Assembly (NCBI RefSeq): GCF_011386835.1
Contig: NC_088795.1
Span: 121,165,434-121,229,433 of the forward strand
Length of the DNA: 64,000 nt
Direction: 5' to 3'
Origin: Chrysemys picta bellii
Taxonomy: Eukaryota; Chordata; Testudines; Emydidae
The notes under the pieces were generated by a model. It made no database searches, was not told the origin of the DNA, and saw nothing but the letters and a program-made list of their open reading frames with translations. Positions 24,131 to 36,667 of this stretch are shown piece by piece. The translations under genes were made by a program, and so were the position numbers. Each line of letters starts with the position of its first letter. The first letter of the stretch is position 1.

Positions 24131-24589
24131 CATAAGCGACTTTCCAGGATCATCATGATCATTTGATTTAGATTTTCCACACTTTGGACTTGACAAAACA
24201 CTAGCTGATGTTGAACGTTCGTTTTCTCATGTCTTTACACTTTCCGTTTTTAGCCCTTGTCCATATTGGGTGTACAACAGTTCAAATAAAAATAACACAC
24301 TGAGAACTCTAACAAATGAACAAACTAGTAAATCAGAAGATTCACTCATGTCTCATTGGAGCAAAACGGCACGCTGCAGAGAATGACTGAGTATGAACTA
24401 ACTGAGGGTCGTTACCTCCATATTGGCTACAATGACCTTGGTTCCGGCTGATTTGGTGCACAAACACTTTTTCTTCCGCCATCAGGGAGGTGTGGCGCTA
24501 GGGACAAATTAACCTGGACGGCCCCCTCAGATACAGCGTGGCTCCCCCTCCCACTCTACTTCTCATGCTGCCCAACTTCCCCTATCTGC

Positions 24590-24695
24590 CAGAGACAGGG
24601 TCCCACCTGCCCGCCCCACACCCCATGGGGTTCCGGCTGCCTGGCCCGTGCCCCACGGGGCTCTGGCAGCCCGCCCCGTGCCTGGGTTCCCTAGG
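24590..24695. repeat. GC-rich imperfect tandem repeat inside the hAT element
   Basis: Units of about 30-35 bases recur, each with a CTGCC(C/T)G(G/C)CCC-type start and a CCC(A/C)(C/T)GGGG-type middle. Units differ by substitutions. It is more GC-rich than the rest of the transposon and lies just inside its right end, upstream of the transposase start. Confidence 0.55.
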
Positions 24696-24782
24696 GACGG
24701 CTCTGTCCGCTATTACAGATTTTTTTCTGAGAACCCCCTGATACATTTCATGAACCCCAGTTTGGGAACCACTGCTCTAGGC

Positions 24783-26454
24783 GATGTGCTGTATCTGAAT
24801 ACAATAAACATGGAGCTAGATGAAAGCATATAACATTTACAGTGTTAGCCAATAGTAATAATATCAACATTATTACATTATATATAATACCGCATCTGAG
24901 AACAATTTAAGAAATATTTTGAAATCTTCCCCAAGTGCATTTACTTATGTTAATCAAAGGGAGAGGCAAAGTGTTATAATTCCAGGACTAGGCACAAACA
25001 TTACCAGGAAAACAGATGCTTTTACATTTTACTAATTTCTGAAATACTATGTCTGGAATGTTCAAAAACCACCACTCTTGTCTTGGGTATATGCATCTGT
25101 TTTAGTGTAATGTGTAGGTCTGGATAGCTGTCAAAATGTAAAAATATATGCCATGCTGAAACTTAAAACATATGCTCTACATACCAGTGAAGGTGTTATT
25201 GGTGCCTTGTTGACTGTGGAAAAATATGTCAAAAGATAAATAAGGAAGATGTATTAGGTAAAATTGTGAAACTCCTCCCAGTTAGGTATTAATACAAGAA
25301 GTAAGCACAGAATTGTTGAGACAATTTGACTGCCGCAACTGATTTCTTCCAGAGGTGTTGGTAATATATATATATGGAATAAAAGTCAGAAGGTTATGCT
25401 CTTTTGGCTTGTTATGCTTGAACTCTGAACAGAACCTGTGCAACACTGAAGTCACACTGGAGACCTCAATATAGGGCTGAAGTCATGAATAAATCTGAGT
25501 TGGCCCACTGCACAAGGATCAATCTCACCCAACTTGAGTAGTCTTACTGTTTTGGGGGAATCTTTATAGGTGTGAGGTTTAAAGGAAAAGGAATTCTTCT
25601 CCCCTGGGCTACAGAACCACTCAAAAGCTTCCACTGCAGCCACACACTATATTATAACTAATTTTTCTTATGTATAGTGAATTAGAGCAACATTCATTTT
25701 CTTTATACATGTGCTTCTCCATCTAAAGAACTTATGACTTGTGCATATTCTTCTAAGGGCATAATATGGTCCAGTACTTTGTGATATAGCTTATAGGAAT
25801 ATATGACAAACACAATAAGGGAAAACTATGAAAAATTACCAGGAAAGGAAGCTTGCCTTTAGCTAGATATAACAAGGTATCAGTTATGAGCTGTGTGAAA
25901 CCTCATTATAGATTGAGTTAAACCTCATTGAGATTAATGGGTGTGAATGTACCCTTCAATTAACATAACTGTAAGGACAAATTAATCATAGCCCCCAACT
26001 ATTAGACAACAATTGTGAACCTGCCCAGGAGTTTTGGACTGTATGGGTGGAGGATTTTTGCTGAGGTACTGTTTTGGGGAAGTGGGAATGTCTGCAAGGG
26101 GAGGCGGAACACAGAACCGGAGAGACCCTGAAGAAATTCAAATAGAAGTCTATAAGCACAGTGTCACCTGTGGTGAAGCCTAGAGTAAGGTTCTGGTTTG
26201 GGGAGGGGAGGGGAGGGTGTTCATTCATACTGTCACTGGCAAGTTGCAAATAAATTATTACAATATGCATTTCAGTAACTATATTGCACAATGTAGAAAC
26301 AGCATCTTGTTGGGAAGGAAAAGGAGAGGAGGAATTGGAACACACTTGTTTAGTTGAGTGGCAATGGACCTTTCTCACAATGACTCCCTTCCCATTTCCT
26401 CTAAGTTAAGCAAGTGCTGCTAATATAGTCTACAAACAATCTCTTCTGTTTCTA
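24783..26454. other. No gene seen; unclassified AT-rich DNA
   Basis: Frames such as 25986-26378 on the minus strand have no domain or conserved pattern. No transposon end was recognised. Confidence 0.5.
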
Positions 26455-26526
26455 CAATGCTAGCACAATGGGGGTCTGGTCCATGACTGGGGCTTCAAGG
26501 TGCTACTGCCAAAATAATAAATACAG
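26455..26526 (+). mobile_element. L3/CR1-group LINE tail fragment
   Basis: GCTAGCACAATGGGGGTCTG followed by CCATGACTGGGGC, AGGTGCTACTG and AATAATAAATA is the typical 3' end of an old L3-like (CR1 clade) LINE found across amniotes. Similar tails occur at 59022-59095 and 60860-60985, and inverted at 34950-35075. Confidence 0.55.
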
Positions 26527-27669
26527 ATGAATCAGCCGTGGTGTTGATTCAGCTGCACCAAAGCACCATCATATGTTAGTTTGGGGATTCTGGCTTTTAT
26601 TATAAATACAAACAGTTATGTTGCTGTAGAAACACAGATAGACATAGTTATAGCCCTGAAGAACTTCTAAAGACAAGACTCAACAACCAAATGTAACTAA
26701 CAATGTGAAGGATGAAGGAAGGGTGACGTTAACAAGGTAGTGTACTGTTCTGTTCCTTGATGGGTCCACTTCAATTAAAATATTTTGCAAGTGATTCCAT
26801 ATTTCCAAATCACTAAAGGTTTTAATCCATCATGCTCCCTAAACACTTTCCCTCCCTTCCAGCTCTGGAATATAATGACCATGGTTTCCTTGGGAGGTGG
26901 AAGCACAGATTTAGGAGTGCTTGGTGTTCCATGTCCTGAGGGAGTATGACTTAGAATAGCTATTGCCAAATTCTGTTATGTGACTTAAATTTAGGACAAA
27001 AGATCTGATTTGAGATCCTGAGATATTTCCTTATGTTTTCTTCCTGATTTGTGTGTGCTCACTCCATGCATTATGGATGGTGTGTGTGATCTGAATGTAT
27101 AGACAATGTACCAGTATGTACATTCAAGAATGAAAAAACTTACAATTCTGCTTGACTCCTGTTTCAGCCAAAAAAGTCATTGATCTTATAGAACATATTA
27201 AAAAATAAGGGTCAAATTCTTGGTGAAATAGTCTTGAGGGCGCAGTTTGGTCCAAAAACTGATTCCAAGAAAATCATAGCAGTTCTCAACTGATATTTGA
27301 AGCAAAAGTACTCAAACGTTAATTTTGGAAACACTTTTAAGGAAATAAACAACATGGCTTTCCCGCTGCACTACTCTCCTTATTTTTACAATGGAAACAA
27401 TGTAATCCACGACTAAAGATAAGCAAATACTTCGGATTACAATCAAAGTAATTTAGGATTGTATTTTGAAAGTAGAGAGGCTTAAACTGAATTTTTTTCA
27501 GTGAAAAACAATGGTGGACTTAGAGGGTTATTTGTTCGTCACTGATGTGACGACATTGGTTTTGGTGACTGAGGGTCATATTTGTATTTATGCTTAACAT
27601 GTTCACTCCTGGCCCTTTTTCCCTTGGGGCTAAAATATAGCTACTAAAATGTGCAATTCTGAATGTATA
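26527..27669. other. No gene seen; unclassified AT-rich DNA
   Basis: Short frames only and no recognisable repeat. Confidence 0.5.
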
Positions 27670-28775
27670 TGTGATATACTGTAATCCATGTTACCCCCTG
27701 TACCACTGTTATATAATTATGATTTGTTTTGTACAAAGTATGCCTTGTGAGGTATCATTAGCCTGTTGCAATGTATGTATTATTGTAAATGAAGTTATGA
27801 GACTTTGTTATGTTTGTTACTGAAACATGTTGGGAAACACTCAGACTAGCTCTGCAGTGGCAACATAGGGGTAACCAATACCGAGCCAGGTGTTAAGCGA
27901 TCATCACCGATCATTCACCAGCAGGGAAGCTGTAAACAGGAAATGTATAATTCATCATGAAGGATGGTCAGCAGCTCACATACACTATGGGGGACTGCCT
28001 AACCCCGTGGCACAGCATGGACTTTTCCAGCATCCTGAGAAGAGTATAAATGAGGGACAGTGACATCACCTCACCTGCCTCTTCCCCCCCACTTCCCTCC
28101 ATCTCTACACAAGGGAGCAAGATCGTCTGGAAAACAAAGAGATCTCCATTGAGCCTTTGGGAGCAGCTGGACCAACTGGAAGGTGTTCCAGTTAGTATGA
28201 ACTGCTATGAAGTTCTGGGTGAGAGAAATCCTCTTACTTTTAGAATTATTAGCCTGGTAAAGTTTAGGATTTAGATTGTGGTTTTGCTATTTTATTTCCT
28301 TTTGTAACCATTTCTAATCTTCTATGCCAATACCACTTAATCTCTTAAAATTGATCTTTCTGTAGTTAATAAATCTGCTTTATATTTAATCTAAACCAGT
28401 GCATTTTTTTGGCTAGAGTGTTTGGGGAATCTGCTCAGTTTACAAAGGCTGGTGCATATCTATTTCCCTTTGATGGAATGGCAAATTAATTAACGAGCTT
28501 GTATTGTTCAGTGAGTATCTCAACAGTTCAAGACTGTATATTTTGGGGGTACAAGGCTGGGTCTGGGGGACTTTGCAGATGTCTCCCTGTATACAGTTCA
28601 TGAGTGGCTGTGAGAGCCTCCATGTAACTTTGAGTGTTCCTCTGCATGCTGATGAGAGCCAAGCCTGGAGGGGTTGCTTGTCATTAGCATAGCAGCGTAT
28701 GAAATAGCCTTGGCTGCAGAGTTAAAGGGGGAACAGGAGTTCCACAGTCCAGATTGTACCCCAGGGGATGTCACA
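27670..28775 (+). mobile_element. Solo LTR, about 1.1 kb
   Basis: Begins TGTGATATACTG and ends GGGGATGTCACA, the TG...CA form with short inverted ends. A TATA-like GAGTATAAATGAGG lies near 28042 and an AATAAATCTGC polyadenylation signal near 28368, spaced as in an LTR promoter and poly(A) site. Body words such as TTAATTAACGAGCTTGTA and TCCACAGTCCAGATTGTACC match a turtle LTR family I recall. The flanks GTATA and GCATT do not form a clean duplication. No internal retroviral or Gypsy domains adjoin it, so it is solo. Confidence 0.7.
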
Positions 28776-31186
28776 GCATTGCAAACATAAAATTATATCC
28801 ATAGCTGTTGTCAGAGTGTAGTTCGTTTGATTTAAGTGGAGCTACATCAGCTTACCCCAACTGAAGATATATCTAAGTTTCTATGTCATTTGAGGTTTTT
28901 TCTGGATTTCTTGGTTGTGGTTACCAAATGACGCTTATCCTGTAAGTAATAGCCAGGCTTTTCAAACTTGGGTGCCTGAAGTGAGGCATTTAAATCCACA
29001 ATTAGGCACCTAAGTTAGCAGCCTGAATTTAGTGGCATGAGCATCTCCAGCTCCTATGGAAACCAGTAAGTTATTTAGATGCCTAAGTGTTGTTACATAA
29101 ACTTGAAAATATTGGCAAATAGACTTGTCTTATTTGTGATTTATTAAACTGCCCATGTTGAAAGTACATGAGTAATAATAGAGCATGCCAATTAAGTCTT
29201 CATATGATAGCAAACTATCCTGTGCGCCATAAGTGAAATTTACCACAGTGCAAAAGCCCTCCACACAATGTCTACGTGACTTAAATGGGTTTTATATAGA
29301 GAGAGTCTTGCGTGAACGTTCTGCACTGTAGCAAATTTATCTATATAATCTTTTTCCTGCTTCTTACATAGGCATGTTAGGTAATTCTGCCATTCTGTGT
29401 TATAATGTCCTAGCTGTTGTAACTACAGTACGTTGCTGAGAAGCTTTGAGTGGGAGCAAGTGCAACAAACTTTTTAATGGCTATATGGACCCCACAAGCT
29501 GTAATCAAAATATGAGAGAAATTAGTTCAAAGCTGAAACTGACAAACTGGAAATAACTAGAGTTCTTAGAAGCACCAATTCAACTAAAATCACGAGAACT
29601 TAATCCCGTCTCAGATGCTGGATAGCCACAATGAAAATATGCAGCAATATTCCTGAATGTCTCAGTGAAATATGTCACCATTCAGTTTTTCCCAAAGTTT
29701 TGGGGCAAGAGCCTCAGCTGGTGTAAATTGGCATAGCTGTGGCCAGTGATAGCATTGCACCATTGGGGCATTTAAGTTCCCTGGAGAAGGGACTGTCTAT
29801 ATCCTGTTCTGAGATAAGCACACTATCAATATTAATAAAATCAAACCGTTTGATGGCTTACTGATTCTTGACTTTTAACAGAAGATGAAACAAGAACTAC
29901 ACCAATAATGCAACATCAAATTTGATATCTTAAATATGCAGAAGTCAGAAAACTGAAAGCTCTGGATCTCACAAATCATAATTTGGCCATATTGTGCCTG
30001 TGAATACAGAGAGAAAACCAAACATTGCAAGTGTGTATTTTAAAAAGTTTACTGCAGTGCTACTTGTTCTAGCAATTTTAAGTAGAGAGAATATCACTAG
30101 AACTGGTAATATCCATAAAACTAGACTGAACTTTGTAAGTCCGTATACAGTGTGTACAAATGAGATGACAGTCTCATTTGATTCATTATATTTTTAAAAA
30201 CTTCAGCCTTTGAATAACCTGAAAATGTAACAAGTAACTAACTTCAGCCTTGTCCAGGGCTCACTCTGCCCCTAGGTACAATCTTTACATGAATTGTCCT
30301 ATTTTGCTTCAATTCACCCAGAAAAAATCTGCAACTTTATGGAAGGAAAAGTCACAGACAGAAAACTATCATAAGTTGATACTCTGACTTTAGGGACTCA
30401 CTGAAATGTATGCTACACCACATAACTGTATGAGAATTCTATGCTGTCATTTTAAAATAATGTGTCTTTTTCTGGCATGGTGCTATAGCAATCACAACTA
30501 GGGCTAAGTAGAAAACATATTTAATTTCCCATAGAAAAACACTTTTCATTTACATTGAAATTTTTCATTGACTATCTTGAGGATTAGTGTGGAAAAAACT
30601 AAACGTGTTCTGGTGTTCAAAAACTGAAACACAAACAACTTTCAGCTTCTGGAGTTTTTAATCATTTATTTTACCAAACCTAGATACAGTGTGTGGGGTA
30701 CAGTGGTGTCAGGGGAAGGTACTTTTTGACCTGTTCACCCAGCCTTGCAGAAAAATACCTCCAGCCACAAAAATTGAAGCACTAATGGTAGGAATTCACC
30801 TCTCCATCACATTCACTTCTCTGAGAATTTCAGAGACTAATTGGAACCATATAAATGTAACAGTAAGCTAGGATGTTTCTATGTTTTCTTGAGAAGAGGA
30901 TTTTTAAATGCAAAACTATACTCTTACAGCCTTCATATTACATAACTAGAATCAGTCATGAAATCCAAATCTAAGGATCCAATTTAAGATTAACTTTAAT
31001 CTCCACATGGAGTACAAATGTGGGACCTTCTCTGCATGTTCTTCAAGTTGCATAGCTTATAGCACACCACTGGCAACATGGCTTTTCTAAAAGCATAACA
31101 GGGTCCATAATTATTTTGCATTCACCTTCCAGAGAACACCACCAAATCTCCCTATGAGCCTCCAGATCTGACAGGATTTCCTATTG
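28776..31186. other. No gene seen; contains two small repeat fragments
   Basis: A palindromic repeat occupies about 28955-29105 and an AT-rich self-complementary stretch about 30490-30680. CAGCTGGTGTAAATTGG near 29712 is also a recurring word of the palindromic family. No coding sequence was recognised. Confidence 0.5.
28955..29105. repeat. Small palindromic interspersed repeat
   Basis: The left side GCTTTTCAAACTTGGGTGCC and right-side words AGATGCCTAAGTGTTG and ACTTGAAAATATTGG show dispersed complementarity around CATCTCCAGCTCCTATGG. It is comparable to 38157-38290 and 39826-39932. Confidence 0.4.
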
Positions 31187-31190
31187 CTAG

Positions 31191-32288
31191 TGTGACAGAC
31201 CTAGACCAGTGGAGTATAGGAGTCTGGTCTTATTGGTAGCCAGGAAGTGGATGGGTGGAGCCCGCCCACTGCCAAAGGATCCTCCCCAGCCTAAGGGGCG
31301 GATCCACAGGACCTGGAGACCAAAAAATGAAGGGGGACAACTAATAAAAGAACAGGGACAGGAGTGCGATCAAAGGGTCAAATGAAGCGAACCAGACGGG
31401 GACACCGAGCAGAGAACCCCGGACAGCGCCCACTGCTCCTCGAAGTCGTCAAGGGAGCCAGTGGACGTCGCCCAGAGGAACTCTGCCCGGATGCGTGAAC
31501 GGACTGAGGAGCGGTATAGGAGTCTGATAGAAGGCAAATATACTGGTCACTGGATGAATTGTTTTCTGTTTCTTGAGTGACCAGAGCAGGGGCTGCACTA
31601 GAGCAATCAGGAACCAGCTAGAACCAGTTAAGACAGGCAGGCTAATTAAGATACCTGGAGCCAATTAAGAACATACTAGAATCAATTATGGCAGGCAGAC
31701 TAATCAGGACACCTGGTTTAAAAAGGACCTCCCAGCAGTTAGTGGGGGGCGAGCAAGGAGGAGAAGGTGTGCTGCTGGAAGACTGAGGAGTACAAGTGTG
31801 ATCAGGCTTCAGGAGGAAGATCCTGTGGTGAGGATAAAAAAGGTGCTGGTGGGAGGCCATGGGGAAGTAGTCCAGGGAGTTGTAGCTGTAGCTGTAGCTG
31901 TCATGCAGCTGATACAGGACACGTAGACAGCTGCTATCCACAGGGCCCTGGGCTGGAACCTGGTGTAGAGGGTGGGCTCTGGTTTTCCTCATCCCCCCAA
32001 CTCCTGATTGGACACAGGAGGAGTTGACCTGGTCTGTGAGCAACACCAGAAGGGAAGGTCTAATTTGGAAAGGGATCTGGCCTGTCCCCGACCTACTGGA
32101 ACACAGAGACTGCGGGGATTGTTCTCCATTTCCCCCCCATGCTGGACAGTGAAGAGATTAGATGAGTGAAGGGCAGGTCTGAGCCTCTAGCAGAAGTGGC
32201 CAAACTGAGCACTGCTGTGAACCTCTGAGGTGAGCAAATCTGCCAAAAAGCGCAGGACTCACCAAGGCAGAGGAGGAACTTTGTCACA
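31191..32288 (+). mobile_element. Solo LTR, 1098 bp, with CTAG target duplication
   Basis: Begins TGTGACAGACC and ends AACTTTGTCACA, inverted TG...CA termini. It is flanked by CTAG on both sides (31187-31190 and 32289-32292). The interior has two similar blocks (CAGGCAGGCTAATTAAGA near 31634 and GGCAGGCAGACTAATCAGGA near 31690), which may be duplicated upstream control sequence, then a TATA-like TTTAAAAAGG near 31717 and a short GTAGCT hexamer run near 31883-31902. The long frames on both strands (31642-32046, 31767-32027) have no domains. No internal domains adjoin it, so I read it as a solo LTR of a Gypsy- or ERV-type element. Confidence 0.75.
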
Positions 32289-32292
32289 CTAG

Positions 32293-32710
32293 CAAATGCT
32301 GCAATACTTCAGTGTTAGAAAGCAGTTATAGTTCCCTAAGGAACACTTAGAAATACCTTTGGTAACATTAATTTTCAGCCTGCTAATAGCTTTTAAAAGC
32401 AACATCTTAGACTTAATCCACTCTCCATGATGCAGCCAATGATGACAGGCAAGCAGTGAGTAGGTAGATTCCCCTCTGCTCACCTCCGATAACAATCAAG
32501 CTCCTGCATTGTGCATTAGCTTCAGGGAATGGATTAGCTTTTTGTCAGCCCACTAGAAAGCACTTTGCAGTAATTCTGAGATTACAAAAGCATGAAATAC
32601 CCATGTCAAGTATAAATCCTACTTTAAGGACCTGACTTTCATCTCATACCACTGTGAATCAAGGGTAATTCTGTTAGTCAATGCAGTTACACATTGTTTT
32701 CACAGTAGTG
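32293..32710. other. No gene seen
   Basis: Unclassified sequence between the solo LTR and the next MITE; nothing recognised. Confidence 0.5.
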
Positions 32711-33000
32711 TGTATGTCTACATCGTAATAAAAAAATCCCATGACATCGAGTATCAGAGGCTGGGTCGGCTGATTTGGGGTTGCGGGGCTATAAAATGGT
32801 GGTGTAGCTATTTGGGCTTGAGCAGGAGCCCAGGCTCTGAGACCTCCCCCACTTGCAGTGTCTCAGAGCCCAGGCTCCAGCCCAATTGTCTACACTGCAG
32901 TGCTATAGCTCTGCAGCCTGAGTCCTGCCACCCCAAGTCAGCTGATCTGGGCGAGCTGCAGAGGTGCCACAGTTCTTTGAATGCAGTGTGTAGATATACC
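32711..33000. mobile_element. MITE with TATGTCTACA-type ends and an internal hairpin
   Basis: The left end GTATGTCTACATCG and right end GTGTGTAGATATACC are imperfect inverted repeats. Inside, arms 32825-32843 and 32860-32878 (GGAGCCCAGGCTCTGAGAC against GTCTCAGAGCCCAGGCTCC) are complementary at 17 of 19 positions. No coding capacity. The termini resemble, but are not identical to, those of 5904-6178 and 45302-45534. Confidence 0.65.
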
Positions 33001-34949
33001 TAATCTGTAGCAAATCAATAAAGTAGCATGAGAGCAGAAACTGGAGGGAGAGGGAGGACGAATGGGGTTCCCATGTGACAATTCTAAAGAATCAAAGAAA
33101 GTTACTTTTCTCTAACACTGAACAAGGAACTTTATTCTAATCAGGAAACCAACATAATTCCTAAAGCTTCATGATCTTTCTCTCTGACTTACTGTTTAGC
33201 TTTCTCCTATTACTTTCCCCAGCCAGCTGGCAACCTGTATTATTCATTCAGCTGACTGTTTGGGCTGGAAATAATGTGCTTAAATTCCTACTGGATTACA
33301 AAAGCTTAAGATTCAGAGCCTGCAAATTGTGGCCAAAATTCGGAAGTGACAGAAGAGGGGGCCTCTTTCTATGAACTGTTGATTTGTAGTACCACTAAGT
33401 AGGAAAATTTCTACAAATCTAGAGAAACAATTGTCCGGGAAACTTGACTTTCACTTCCACAAAAACTTTGGAGGTTTTGGAGAAAAAAAAATCCCAATTG
33501 GGATGAAAAGTCAAAACCTTGAATATATATTTTTTGAGAAGTGAACTTCCAAAGTATTTTGGTGAAAACACTTAAACAATCCTGTGGCAGGAACACTGTG
33601 AGGTTTCAGAAACAAAAAGAGGTGGGTGAGCTCGCATGACACCAGGCAGGCTTATGTTGAAATCAATACATTCCCATGGAATATTTTCATCTTCTGACAC
33701 CAATGTTCTGTTGGAAAACTTCCAACCAGCTCTAACAAATAGTCAGTGGCTTCCAAATATGCAAAGAAAAGGGATTTACCAAGTTTTCCCCTGGGCCTTA
33801 TTGAGAAATCCTGTGGGTATGAGAGATTCTTCCAGTTGTACCCTTTTGGTCATTCAGCAAGACTTGCATCATCTCACCCTTGCATTTTAAGCCCTGCCCT
33901 ATACTAGGTCACAACACTGGCAGACAGACTCCCTCTTGCTCTTCAAATGTTCCCTACTGGCTGCTTCTCAGATTTGCAATTTGCAGGAAGCTACCTCATA
34001 AAATAATAACAAATGAGAAGAAATGATCTGCAGTCTATATTTCCATGTGCATGTAGATTTGTGTATTGCCTGCAATATTATCAGCCTTCATCATAATTGA
34101 TTCTGAACAAATAGCGAGAAGTTGTCTGCAAACGTACATTCATTTGAATTTGAATTTTTTTCTGACCATATTTGCAACCTTTTCATTTAACTTGTTCACT
34201 TTGAACAAACCTTGTAGTGATCTGGCTTTATTAGCATGAATTCTTGCAACAGCAATTCTAAGATGTAAGACTTGGCTAACTAACAGTTTGATCTTTTTAT
34301 TAAGAAAAAATGTCTTAGTGGCTGATAACCTTTTGCTAAGTTTAAAACTCATCAGAGGTAGCAAAATCTCCAAGCTATGTCAATAAAGACTGCTGGGAAT
34401 TAAATGCCATTCCCTAGCTCAGAGTTATGTGCGGGTGTTTGTAGAAAAAAATGCACACATAATGACAAGCACCTTTTTTTGGGCACACACTTAATGTTCT
34501 TTCATGCTGGCATAAACAACATCTAACCTAACTCTAACATAATCTGTGGTAAGTTTCTTCTGTGTTTTGCCAGAGAATATTAACCCCTGCCTCTGAAAAT
34601 TTGTTACATGATTTTTTCATAGGCAATGGAAGAATGAAGATGTTACCTCACTTACTTGAGTAGGTGGAAGTACAATTGAACCATGCTCACTTATACAACA
34701 ATGCACTTAACTGAACGTTAAGGTGTGACACAACATAGCAGAATGCAATGAACTCAGAACTGAGCCTGGCGGTCTTGCTGTTTTCATAGACATGGAGGGG
34801 CCACAGAATGGTTGTCAGGTACAATCTTCTTCATTATAATCTCCATCCCCAGTGACAAAGGGAACTTGATCACTACTTTTGGCTTTAGAAAAGTATATTC
34901 ATTTGTAGATAAGGAAAGACACAGTGGAACTATATGTTATTAACTGTAT
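33001..34949. other. No gene seen; AT-rich self-complementary repeat at 33400-33740
   Basis: Words such as GGAAACTTGACTTTCAC, GGGATGAAAAGTCAAAACC and GTTGGAAAACTTCCAACC in 33400-33740 can pair with each other and resemble 15440-15640. The minus-strand frame 34140-34373 is lysine-rich at its end but matches no family I know. Confidence 0.45.
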
Positions 34950-35075
34950 TGTGGTAGCACGTAGGAATCCCAGTCCCAGACCAAGACCTCATTGTGTTAG
35001 CACAGACAGTCCCTGACCCTCAAAATTTACAGTCTAAGTATAAAACAAGAGCCAACAGGTGGAGAGAGATAAGGG
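34950..35075 (-). mobile_element. L3/CR1-group LINE tail fragment, antisense
   Basis: GTAGCACGTAGGAATCCCAG, CCAAGACCTCATTGTG, GACAGTCCCTGACC and AGTCTAAGTATAAAACAAGA are the reverse-orientation counterpart of the tails at 26455-26526 and 60860-60985, in the order expected for an L3-like 3' region. Confidence 0.55.
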
Positions 35076-36552
35076 AACACTAAGTATTGATGAGGCAGAA
35101 GTGCAGTTAGGCTGGGGATGAAGGATTCTGGGAGCCCGCCAAAGATGTCTGTACACTATGTGTGGGAAATCCAGTTCTGTGTGCTGCTACAGAGGTGGTT
35201 TTGAGAGAGTGTGTGTGTGGGGGGGGAGAGGCATGCTAGTGAAACTATTATTCTATGAATCTACTCTCCACTGTACATTTTATATGCCCTTTGAAATCAG
35301 GGACGTACTTTAATTTAGTCCTGAAGTTACCTTTGATTCATAATCATTTGTCTTCTCACTTACAGAGTTAGAAATTATTTACATAGGAGAGCCTCATGAG
35401 GCTGACAGAGTTGTTTGCACTAGAGGAATGAATCCTGCAGCATTTTAAGTGTCCTACAAGAATCACGTTGCCCCTCACCTTGGGTCTCCATCAAATATTG
35501 TGTTCCATGTTTGGGCCTTGGCAGGCTGATACGGGAAGCTTTTCCAACTCTGAAACAGAACTACTATGCTATGTTCTGAAGGAAATCCACTCTGCCCTCT
35601 TGCTCTCAGTTCTCAAGCTGGGTATCTGTGGTCCTCTGCTCCTGCTTCCTCCTTCTCTCTTAAAAGAGCAGCAACCCCATGGCAATGCTGCTTCCAGGGT
35701 TGCCCCTTTCCCTCCAGAAGCTCAGTTCCCAGGTTCCACTAAACTCACTCAAAGATTTTCTTCCCATTGGTTTGTCAAACCCTTCTTATGACCCCATCTT
35801 ATTGTAGGCTCATATTTCACAGGCTAGTGAGTCCTGACTCTGTATCCTCTCACTCTGCCTTGTTCTCCTTTCTGTTTAGTGTCATCTTACACTCCCCTGA
35901 CTTTTCATTTGATATAGTTTAATATGGTTTTGACTGAATATCTTTAAGCTACACTTTAATATGATGATCACACTTTTTTTCTCTTTTATCATTATTTCCC
36001 TAATTATAAACACTTTGGGTCACAATAAATCTTCAAGTCCTTCCATTTACAGATTTTTCTCCTGTTGTAGTTTCTTGTATCAAATGCAATTTCCTGATCC
36101 ATGCTTCCTGTAAACATGTATTGTGTGTTATGTTCCAAAAAAATCGAAAGTGAGGAGATCTGGAGTTTATTACAGGCCTGAAATTACAAGACAGAGAATC
36201 AGAGGTTTAGTGGAAGTCATGGGGAAGGATATGGAACTTAAGCCCCACTGGACATCCTCCATTAAGAAGCAAAGATCTTTGAGTCTCAGCGAGAACACAG
36301 ATCTATAATGATATTTGGAGAGTGAAAGAATTGAGGACACCTATTTCTTATCCCATGACTTATGTTTAGTACCTGGAGGGTTAATTGACCTTTCAGGCAG
36401 ACTTTTTCCTTCACAAAGAAATTTGTCTTCTGGAAATCCAAGGTGACTTTTGAAAAGTCCAGAACTTCTAGAATTTTTTTTAAAATACCCTTTCAACTCC
36501 AAAGCTTTGCTTGCCAGTGGAATAGTGTCATGGAACCAACACATGCATAGTA
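35076..36552. other. No gene seen; unclassified DNA
   Basis: A G-rich run GTGTGTGTGGGGGGGGAG lies near 35210-35228. The frame at 35468-35791 has no domain. Nothing else was recognised. Confidence 0.5.
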
Positions 36553-36573
36553 ATATATATATATATATATATA
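36553..36573. repeat. (AT)n microsatellite, about 10 units
   Basis: An uninterrupted AT run followed by a T tract. Confidence 0.95.
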
Positions 36574-36667
36574 ATTTTTTTTTACTATGATTGCACCTAT
36601 ATCCAAGTGTTCTGTCTAAGTATTATAGTCTGCTGCTCCACCCCATTGACTACTTCATTCCATATTC

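Larger units (their letters stand above)
21857..24774 (-). mobile_element. hAT transposon (ZBED/Charlie-like), near full length
   Basis: Terminal inverted repeats CAGTGGTTCCCAAACTTT (21857-21874) and CAGTTTGGGAACCACTG (24758-24774) bound 2918 bp. Eight-base direct repeats flank it: CTCTAGGT (21849-21856) and CTCTAGGC (24775-24782), 7 of 8 identical, as hAT transposase makes. The minus strand carries a BED zinc finger, the hAT core and the C-terminal dimerisation domain in order. A GC-rich tandem stretch lies near the transposase-promoter end (24590-24695). The coding region is interrupted, so the copy is inactive. Confidence 0.92.

Noticed and set aside
31642..32046. 134-codon minus-strand frame
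   Set aside because: It is contained in the solo LTR at 31191-32288, with another open frame on the opposite strand over the same bases.
34140..34373. Lysine-rich 77-codon minus-strand frame resembling a small basic protein
   Set aside because: The basic end is the only feature. There is no match to a ribosomal or histone family that I can defend.
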